Positions 10,801 to 17,560 of a stretch of DNA of 24,462 nucleotides are shown in pieces (the stretch's first letter is position 1; each line of letters opens with the position of its first letter). The notes beneath the pieces were generated by a model. The model made no database searches. It worked only from the letters and a program-made list of their open reading frames with translations, and was not told where the DNA came from. The position numbers and the translations under genes are program-made. The DNA comes from Mnemiopsis leidyi (lineage: Eukaryota; Ctenophora; Tentaculata; Lobata; Bolinopsidae). The stretch covers positions 190,158-214,619 of the forward strand of contig JH154101.1 in NCBI GenBank assembly GCA_000226015.1. The letters run 5' to 3'.

Positions 10801-11151
10801 GGTTATGGCAGCAGGCTGCTCTGGTGTTTCATTGTTAGAATTACTCAATTCAGGTGAATCAGCTATTGCATTTTGTTCATTTGTTGCAGTGCTTTCTGAA
10901 ACTAATGGTTCATCTGTTCTGGTTATTGTTTCAATCTCATTAGACTCAACCCCTTCAATATCCATAGATTCTGACTCTTCTGCAGAAAAAGTTTCTATAA
11001 CAATGTTTGAATCAGGGTTTTCAACGATATTTTCTTCAATGATCACAGCTTCTGCATTGCCTTTCTTTTTAGTAGTATTTTCATTGTTCACTGCATGGAC
11101 AATAACCTCAGAAACCAGCTCTTCTAGCCCCTTTGTACATTCTAACTCCAT
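7803..11151 (-). CDS. Multi-C2H2 zinc-finger protein with acidic N-terminal domain, unnamed
   Basis: Three coding exons: 11151-10771 (127 codons), 10560-10422 and 9904-7803. Phases join exactly (0, then 1) to give 873 residues and a TAA stop. Exon 1 (ATG at 11151) is acidic, rich in Glu, Asn, Ser and Thr. Exon 2 is predicted helix (NRLEILQKLLNELSN). The long last exon holds about twelve C2H2 fingers: seven clustered at about residues 258-498 and the rest scattered to about 815. Most have four residues between the two histidines (HIKTYH, HLIIQH, HIMEVH, HMKRAH), and linkers are not the TGEKP type. A basic RRGRKPRR near the C-terminus could be a nuclear signal or degenerate AT-hook. Likely a nuclear, possibly DNA-binding protein; I do not recognise the orthologue. 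The in-frame TTG at 9920 is intronic. Confidence 0.8.
9905..10421 (-). other. Zinc-finger gene intron 2 with degenerate ~20-bp repeats
   Basis: A 517-bp intron. From about 10095 to 10295 the plus strand shows loosely repeated units of 18-22 bp resembling TTTCGGTTRGAAACTGATG, clearest at 10225-10290. Short complementary GGTAGGA/TCCTACC pieces flank the patch at about 10013-10020 and 10340-10346. It may be a decayed minisatellite or element; copies are too diverged for a firm consensus. Confidence 0.4.
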
Positions 11152-11158
11152 ATTAGTA

Positions 11159-11161
11159 CCT
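11159..11161 (-). promoter_or_regulatory. Splice acceptor 8 nt upstream of zinc-finger start codon
   Basis: On the minus strand TCTGCAATTTCAG ends at 11160 and is followed by eight bases and then ATG at 11151. This is either the end of an intron in the 5' UTR or a trans-splicing acceptor. No 5' UTR exon could be assigned upstream. Confidence 0.5.
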
Positions 11162-12453
11162 GAAATTGCAGATTATAGGATTAGAGATAAGATACAATTG
11201 ACTTCATGAAAAAACAACGCAAGAGGTCAAAATTTGAATTACTTGTTAGTCTTTGATTCCATTGCAACACATATACCTCAAATTATAAGTAAACAAATGA
11301 TCTTAACTTAAACAAATAATTGAATATTCTGAAGTCAATTGAATTGAATAGAATTGATTGTAAATTTCTGACACAGTACAGCATACAATAATAAATGATT
11401 TGATGAATGAGGCACTTAGAATCCAGTTCTTTTGTCATGGCACTCTATCTAAGGCCAAAGAAATATATAACAAATATATCAGTCAGTTACCACAATCAAA
11501 TCATATGATCCAGGTGCAGGTACAGTAACAATATCATTATTCACTTTATGTGCAAGTACTGGTGTAACTTTCTTCTACCACAAAGATGAAAATTTTCATA
11601 TTTTGGGCTATATGGGGTCAACAAGGTCCATATAGGGGGTCTAAGTAAGTTTTTCCAGCTTCGGAAGTGTCACCATTGGTCATCGGATTTGCCCTTATCC
11701 ACTTTTGGAATGTGTATAATGAATTTTAGGAAGAATTGAAGGACCAAGTTATGCTATGTTAGTAACAAAGAAAGACATAATGAATATTTTTGCCCTATAC
11801 CATTGCAGCAAAAAATCGATATATTAATCTTAGTTCTACAAGAAAGTATAGCTAACATTTTTGCTGCTTTAGTTTTTTTAAATGTTGAAGGAAAGGTGTA
11901 GGTTTTCCTATTTATTTCATTTAGTGTCTTGACATTTTAATTAGATATGTGTGATGATGTTATGTCATAAATATTACTTACTTACTAACTCTTTCATTAC
12001 AAAAATACTATTAAATCACAATACAAACTCCAGTCAACTTCAAAAGTACAAAAAATGCCAAAAACATACAATGACACAACTCCTAACGTTTATGTATGTT
12101 TAAATGGAATTGAAAATATCGTCAGTTATGATTCTACAGGCTATAATAACAATGTGAAATTAATTTGATAGTGCTGTCTAAACCCTACACCTTTGAGAAT
12201 GAATTTTCAATCTACCCCCTAAATTAACTTATTGTATGTTTTTGGTCCAAATAAGAAAAGTCTGAAAGAGTTTTGTCTAAATGCATTTAGTTTTTGAGAT
12301 ATCACAAGGGCCTTCAACATTAAGATTTATGTATCTTCAAAAATTTTAAAAATTGCTTAATTATGAAAGTTTTTAAGCCCCATTTGACACAGCCTAATAT
12401 CTTAATACAATCGATGTGAATGATTCTATTTTTTAAATGCCTTAGTTATACCT
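11162..12453. other. AT-rich stretch upstream of the zinc-finger gene
   Basis: About 1.3 kb with no open frame of interest on either strand. It probably holds the promoter and any 5' UTR intron of the zinc-finger gene. Only a weak palindrome (TATATGG/CCATATA, 11609-11634) stands out. Confidence 0.6.
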
Positions 12454-12526
12454 TTATACAGAGGAGGTCAGTTATACAGAGGAGGTTGATTAATCGAGGT
12501 GAGATAATAAAGAGGTGAGATAATAA
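12454..12526. repeat. Two adjacent short tandem duplications
   Basis: TTATACAGAGGAGGT occurs at 12454-12468 and 12472-12486, and GAGGTGAGATAATAA at 12496-12510 and 12512-12526. The style recalls degenerate DNA-transposon ends, but no partner terminus was found, so the origin is open. Confidence 0.6.
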
Positions 12527-12755
12527 AATTGGTCAAATCAGCCAATTTGCCTGGGAATAAATAGAATTAACTACTTATTGGACTAAGAAGTCAACATAAA
12601 GCTCTCTTACTGCTCTGTCTTGCTATTCTAACTTCCTTACAACTGTATCTTAATATTCTTTTATTCTTATATAACAAACAGGGATTGCTCTTGATGTGAG
12701 GCTTCATTATGGTTCACACATCCTCAGAAAACACTTGAAAGGATTTAACAACACC

Positions 12756-13043
12756 TGAAATCCAGACTCTAGATTTAACAAGCCTTCCTGTGCGCATGGT
12801 TCTGCTCGCGTGGCCAAGCCATTTGCTGAGCCGGCGTCGCTTATGCATGCCGGTGCCTCTTCGAATACGGATGGGTCGCTGGGCACTGGCGACCTATCCA
12901 AGTTTGGGGCCATGCGTGCGGCCTGTGCTAGTTTGGCAGCTGAGCTTGGAGCGCGCATCAGCTCCGCGCGGCCGATCAAATTAATTTTTTTGTTTTTGGA
13001 AAACCCGAGTGACTTGCCGCCACAACATTATGTTTATCTATGA
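12756..13043 (+). other. GC-rich block with open frames on both strands, possible element fragment
   Basis: From about 12780 to 12975 the sequence is strongly GC- and CpG-rich while both flanks are AT-rich. A stop-free plus-strand frame from about 12756 to 13043 carries residues such as GDLSKFGAMRAACASLAAEL; the minus strand is also open for 90 codons (12979-12707). No ATG has gene-like context and no family is recognised. A retroelement fragment, a processed copy of another locus or horizontally derived DNA are all possible. Confidence 0.35.
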
Positions 13044-13311
13044 TATGTTTTTATGTAAAAATAAACCTAAATTTAAATCTTTGTTTGCTAAATCTTTGAT
13101 TGCTAACATCACATGATTCAGCATTTGTCATTACAAGGAGACTACAAGAAGGCTGAATTTGCCGAAAGCTATCCAGGACTATTGATACACATTATGTAAA
13201 CTTGCTTAGCAGCCACAGTTCCTCAGTTCTGAAAGCCCTGTGGCTGGAATCTGTAATGTCAAGACATTTCTGCAAGTTAAAAAAAGGGCAAATTTGGACA
13301 TTGGTTCTGGC

Positions 13312-13520
13312 ATATAGTCGGCCGATGAAGGACCAATACAAGGCTTATAGCAGGCCCATATCAGGTCAATATCAGGCCTATAAACGGCCTACAGCCGGCC
13401 TTTATTAGGCCTGTAGACGGCCTACAGCCAGCTTCAGGCCTGATGTCGGCCGGCTATCGGCAATATATAGGCCTGGTATTGGCCTGATAGGGGCCCGGTA
13501 TCGACCTGCTATAGGCCGAA
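13312..13520. repeat. 11-bp minisatellite, about 19 units
   Basis: Degenerate tandem units close to ATATCAGGCCT run from 13312 to 13520, with the GGCC/AGGCC core recurring every 11 bp and occasional one-base slips. Because 33 nt is 11 codons, the plus-strand frame repeats every 11 residues (AYSRPMKDQYK, AYSRPISGQYQ). The reading frame is a by-product; I do not call a protein. Confidence 0.85.
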
Positions 13521-13820
13521 ACTTATTTCCCAATTTGTGGACAAAAGACCCATTTTAATATTTAGTGACATTGATACAAAAATCCGGACAAAGCTTTTCC
13601 CAACTTTTCCTGTGCTTATATAGGGTCACACGGTCTTTTACTCTACCATGAAAAAAGCTAAATCCGTATGTTGAGATGTTTAAGATCAATGATTAAGAGG
13701 GCCATAAAAGGGGATATGTAAGATCTAAATAGTATATTTTTGTATTTGTTACACCTGTACCCAGGCTTTTACAGTCATACTGAAGGAGCTCCTGGAAGAT
13801 TCTAGATCTTTTAACGGAGA

Positions 13821-13993
13821 CCCTCCTCATTTAACCCTCAATCACGGTTTCCCGGTCATTCGGCTGAGTCGACCGAAGAAGATTGCATAGGCAAATGCCC
13901 TTAGCGCACTCCTCTAGGATTGGCGGATCTGGGAATTGAACCCCCGATCTTCTGCATAGAAAGTCGGGGTAGATACCACTACACCACCAACCC
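13821..13993 (-). mobile_element. tRNA-headed SINE-like element
   Basis: On the minus strand the element begins GGGTTGGTGGTGTAGTGG at 13993, with a good RNA polymerase III A box, followed by a B box (GGTTCAATTCC) at tRNA spacing, and ends near 13821 with the tail GGGAAACCGTGATTGAGGG. The 5' end resembles tRNA-Gly. The T arm and acceptor stem do not fold as a working tRNA (about five extra bases). Head and tail recur in opposite orientation at 15228-15384, which supports a dispersed SINE family. Confidence 0.65.
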
Positions 13994-14459
13994 ATGCTTT
14001 CGTCGCAGTCTCGAGGTCGGGATTGCTCCTTCACCCGAGACCGGCCACACGAGCAGTGCACGAAGCGACTGCCGGCATGTAAAAGCTGTGCTTTCCTGTT
14101 TCCATCAATAGCAGTAGATGACTAGCTGTTTTTAATAGAGGGATAGTGTTTTTAGCCTATGTGCAAAGGAAGATCAATTATTCACTATGAGTCGAAAAAT
14201 AAGCGTTTTAAGACGTATGTTGATCAAAAAGTCATTTACAATTAAGCCATTGCGGTTCTATTGATACGGCATACTTCGTTTAAGCCTCTACAACCTTCAC
14301 AGACAAAGTTGCTATTATTTAATATATATGCACAATAGGTTGTGGTTATTTCGGCACCCTCCCACCCCAGGTTCAAAACTTGCAGATACTTTAAGACTAA
14401 ATTCTAAACTATTTTCACCTCTCATCTCCCAAGGTCGATTGATTGACCTAGTTATAGTC

Positions 14460-14500
14460 AGTAATTGTTGAAAGTACTTTCAGTACTATCAACAATTACT
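14460..14500. repeat. 41-bp hairpin palindrome
   Basis: AGTAATTGTTGA (14460-14471) pairs perfectly with TCAACAATTACT (14489-14500). Inside, after one A-A mismatch, AGTACT pairs with AGTACT around a TTC loop. Just downstream ATACTTGTTTTTCT is duplicated (14534-14547, 14554-14567). Confidence 0.85.
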
Positions 14501-14718
14501 ATGTGCTATTAAATAATTTATTTGAGCCAGAAGATACTTGTTTTTCTGAAAAAATACTTGTTTTTCTTTAAAAAAGATGACAGGTGTTTTACCTATTAAA
14601 ATATTGCAGAGCAGTGTCTAATGTGTTACAGAAAAGTTGCTTACGTACATTTTAGTCCTGTTAATAACGAAGAAATTATACATAGAATGAATAACAAATA
14701 ATGATGCCTGCATTTTGC

Positions 14719-14774
14719 CTGGGGACCTCAGTCTTTATTGGGAAACGTAGAGAGGGCCACGCAGCGCCCGGTAG
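14719..14774 (+). mobile_element. Hairpin-element family, copy A
   Basis: Starts CCTGGGGACCTCAG and contains AACGTAGAGAGGGCCACGCA then GCGCCCGGTA. The same module order recurs at 14991-15074 and 15531-15655. The starting block is itself an imperfect palindrome. Confidence 0.6.
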
Positions 14775-14860
14775 AGAAACACAAACATTTAGAGAAACAA
14801 GCCAGTATTATCATACTTGTCGATCAAGTGTTACCCGACTCACAAGCGGCCCGCATTTTT

Positions 14861-14897
14861 GCTGCTCTCTACCCTCTGGCGAGAGCACTAGAGCAGC
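14861..14897. repeat. Two-step hairpin
   Basis: GCTGCTCT (14861-14868) pairs with AGAGCAGC (14890-14897), enclosing CTCTGGCGAGAG, which folds into a smaller hairpin. It lies between copies A and B of the hairpin-element family and may belong to it. Confidence 0.6.
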
Positions 14898-14990
14898 AAT
14901 CGTTCCGTAATTAGAACGGTAGACTGATATAATCTTGTCAACATAACACCTACTCTTAGTCAATAGTTAAACAGGCGATATTGCGATTGC

Positions 14991-15074
14991 CTGGGGACCT
15001 CAGGCTAATTATTGCTTTGCAACAATTAGCCTGATCGAAGCAAAACGTAGAGAGAGCCGCGCAAAGCCCGGTAA
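14991..15074 (+). mobile_element. Hairpin-element family, copy B
   Basis: CCTGGGGACCTCAG at 14991 runs into a strong hairpin (15001-15033: CAGGCTAATT paired with AATTAGCCTG, inner TTGC/GCAA, TTT loop), then AACGTAGAGAGAGCCGCGCA and AGCCCGGTAA. It has the same order as copies A and C, with the stem-loop in place of the shorter spacer of copy A. Confidence 0.65.
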
Positions 15075-15150
15075 TATTGCGCGTCTAGAACTTCGAAATG
15101 CGCAAAAGCGCGATGGCCGCGACGCGCGACAATAAATTATCAACCTTTAA
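15075..15150 (+). repeat. Module X, partial copy
   Basis: Contains GCGCGTCTAGAACTTCG, AAATGCGCAAAAGCG, GATGGCCGCGAC and ATCAACCT in the same order as the copy at 15240-15330 and the inverted copy at 15918-16012. It directly follows hairpin-element copy B. Confidence 0.55.
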
Positions 15151-15227
15151 CTCTCTTTGCTCTTGTCAGACGCGACGTTGCCTGACCTGCTGCCGTCCCG
15201 TTTGTAAATTTAATTTAAAAATTGAAA

Positions 15228-15384
15228 GGGCTGGTGGTGTAGTGGTTAACGGGCGATGTGCCAGGCCAGAAATGCGTGAAAGCGAGTGATGGCCGCGACA
15301 GTTGATTGACAACCTACAAGTGTAAGTGTACTAGTTAATATTCAGCAGAATGATCGGGAAACCGTGATTGAGGGGTAAAATGAG
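15228..15384 (+). mobile_element. tRNA-headed SINE-like element containing module X
   Basis: Begins GGGCTGGTGGTGTAGTGG (15228), nearly identical to the head of the element at 13993. It continues with module X (CCAGGCCAGAAATGCGTGAA, GATGGCCGCGAC, GACAACCTACAAG) and ends with the tail ATGATCGGGAAACCGTGATT and GAGGGG (15350-15375), matching the tail at 13859-13834. No B box is obvious, so the body differs from the 13.9-kb copy although head and tail agree. Confidence 0.6.
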
Positions 15385-15530
15385 TAGCTGTTGTCTCACG
15401 CGCGCGCCGGAGGCTGCTTCGCGGCAGCAGGGCTATGCAACGTGTAGCAAAGTAGCTGCCCATTGCAGCGAAGTCTTGGGCGATAATGGATAAAAGTATG
15501 GTACACACAACTTTAACCGTCACTGTCTTA

Positions 15531-15660
15531 GAGGGAAACGTAGAGAGAGGGAAACGTAGAGAGAGCCGTAGAGAGAGCCGCGCATCGCCCGGTAATCATT
15601 ACCTGGGGACCTCAGGCTAGAGAGAGCCGCGGCCCGCGCAACGCCCGGCAAGGTAATCAC
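15531..15660 (+). mobile_element. Hairpin-element family, rearranged copy C
   Basis: GGGAAACGTAGAGAGAG is repeated in tandem (15533-15565), followed by TAGAGAGAGCCGCGCATCGC and CCCGGTAATCATTACC, CCTGGGGACCTCAGG (15602-15616) and a second GAGAGAGCCGCG module ending CGCCCGGCAAGG. Tandem internal modules suggest slippage or nested insertion. Confidence 0.55.
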
Positions 15661-15917
15661 TGTGCACTGGCGTGTATGTATAATTGTACATTCGGCCTCC
15701 TGTAATTCATAATTGGCGGTTACACTTGTGTAACATGTCATGGCTGGTGGAGTGTCCAAATTGAAATAAGTATGATATAAAAATTAATGGGCCGCAACGC
15801 AAGGCAATCCAGAATTATAGTCTTTGGTGGTGGCGCGCGTTCACAGCAAGGCTAGTGAGCGCGCTGTGAGCTTTTGCGTGTAAGCGCGAAGCTTATGCGT
15901 CGCGCGTCCTTCCTAAT

Positions 15918-16012
15918 TTTGCACTAAACTTGTAGGTTGATAACCCACTGTCACGGCCATCACGCATTTCTGGCCTGGCGAAGAAATTCTAGACGCGCAT
16001 CGCCCGTTGACG
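15918..16012 (-). repeat. Module X, inverted copy
   Basis: Read on the minus strand this gives CAACGGGCGATGCGCGTCTA, TTCGCCAGGCCAGAAATGCG, GATGGCCGTGACAG, ATCAACCTACAAG, in the order of the plus-strand copies at 15075 and 15240. Three copies in two orientations within 1 kb support a dispersed repeat. Confidence 0.6.
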
Positions 16013-16235
16013 CTAAGCTCGCACAGGAATATACGCGTACGTGTTTAGCAAGCAATAACCAGGTGCTTACGCACGCTACGCGCGCGGCTCCTACGCATTA
16101 AGAAGAAGCCACCTTTTCCAACCACCTCTGGTGACGCGCAAATTAGGGCTCTGGTTAGAGAGCTGAGCAAGGAGGGTGCGCGCTGCCGTACAACTACAAT
16201 TTGCTAAACACATATATCCCTGTGCGAGCTTAGCG
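16011..16235. mobile_element. Inverted-arm (foldback/MITE-like) element
   Basis: Left arm 16011-16051 (CGCTAAGCTCGCACAGG ... GTTTAGCAA) is the inverse of right arm 16201-16235, with a 6-bp length difference and a few substitutions; about 149 bp of CpG-rich DNA lie between. No target-site duplication is evident. The right arm continues into sequence (16236-16257) related to the inverse of 15898-15919, so the structure is mosaic. Confidence 0.55.
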
Positions 16236-16259
16236 CGAAATTAGGACAGACGCGCGCAG

Positions 16260-17270
16260 TGCGAGCCACAGGGCTATAAGTATGTTGGCTTAGTGACAGT
16301 ACAATAAAAATTATGATTTGTGATTGAATCAAAAACACAATCCGACCTCATTTCTGATTTCTCCTCCTGATTTTATGAAAGTTCCATATCTACTGTCTTA
16401 ATGCGATTTGCCTGTAGATACAAGATAGGTCTTTATGATAGGGCGTTAATTGGCATATTTTTTAATTGATGTGCTGTTGATATATTCAACCTTTTGGTGA
16501 AAAGTTTAAAATCAAATCACAAAGTAAAACTAAATTTACATATTGTTTGCCCAGAGCTTTTAAAAGTTGAAGTACGAAATACATTTAAAAGAGAATAAAA
16601 TGGTTCATACTTAGGACCACCAAAGTATCATTACTGACAAAGTCGTTAGCCGCATCGCTCAGTCATGATAACTATTTTTCAAAGTGAAAAAGGAACAATT
16701 TAGTTAGTCCAAACTGAAACATTAAACCAACCCTCTTAATTTACTGCTGAAAAATTAAGATAATAACGGGATCAGGCTTTAAACTTTTCGAAATTCCAAC
16801 GCGTAATGCATTAACTTGCGGCAAAAGCCCCAGTGCTCGGACAATGCCATAAAAATATAATTATAGTTTACACGAAGATCTGAAAGTTCCTCTCAATTCC
16901 CTAGAACGTTTTTATTACAAGATAAAAATAGAGAGAAACTTTTTACAAATAACGCTTCAAACTCTGAAATGGTCAATACTCAACAGTAAGAATCAATTTA
17001 TCGGCACAAATTATACCAAAAAACGTTAAAACTGAATATATGTACTGTCTCCCAATAAATATTACACGCACTACAAAAAGTCATAAAAACTTACAACGCA
17101 ATGTTTTTCATACCGGTATCAAGTATATTCTTGTTGGTATCACTCAAAATTTGTAGAATCGTGGTGGAATGTATGGTTAACAAATTAACAAGAGTAGACA
17201 AAAACAGTTTATGATAGGGCGATACAGCCGGAATTGTAACCGATACGGCTAGGGCTTGGCTAAAGCGTTA
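16260..17270. other. AT-rich intergenic DNA downstream of LPGAT1
   Basis: About 1 kb after the repeat cluster with no supported gene, RNA or repeat on either strand. The sharp fall in CpG content at about 16270 marks the edge of the mobile-element cluster. Confidence 0.65.
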
Positions 17271-17276
17271 TTTATT
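17271..17276 (-). terminator. Poly(A) signal AATAAA of LPGAT1
   Basis: AATAAA on the minus strand 285 nt after the TAG stop at 17563-17561, the first canonical hexamer downstream. Confidence 0.55.
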
Positions 17277-17560
17277 ACACTTCTATTTGTAACCATATCT
17301 GAAGTCAGGGAATTGTATTGGGTTATGGCCACCTTATAAATCATCATCTCATCCTTCGTAGTATTGTTTGAGACTTTGTACCGATAGCTCACGCCTCCCA
17401 TCATCTAGATCTAGCGATTCTTTTCAGATTTTACAGAAATCCTAAAAGAGCGAATGTCACGCTGTCCATACTTAAATTAAGGAAAGATGAGCTATTTTTA
17501 GTAATGATCTGGAACTCAAAGAATCAAATATCAGATCAAACTAACAATAATAATATAATA

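Noticed and set aside
11609-11634. TATATGG/CCATATA palindrome as a regulatory element
   Set aside because: Only 7 bp of stem in AT-rich DNA; not distinguishable from chance.
13312-13520. Repeat array as CRISPR-like or protein-coding
   Set aside because: Units are 11 bp, degenerate and without spacers, and the genome is eukaryotic. The periodic frame has no start or splice support.
13915-13993. Functional tRNA gene on the minus strand
   Set aside because: A and B boxes are present, but acceptor and T stems cannot pair at canonical spacing, and the sequence continues into a repeated tail. SINE-like is the better call.
14701-15759. Several 60-80 codon frames on both strands in the repeat cluster
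   Set aside because: They lie inside repeated, CpG-rich modules, have no coding character, and overlap one another.
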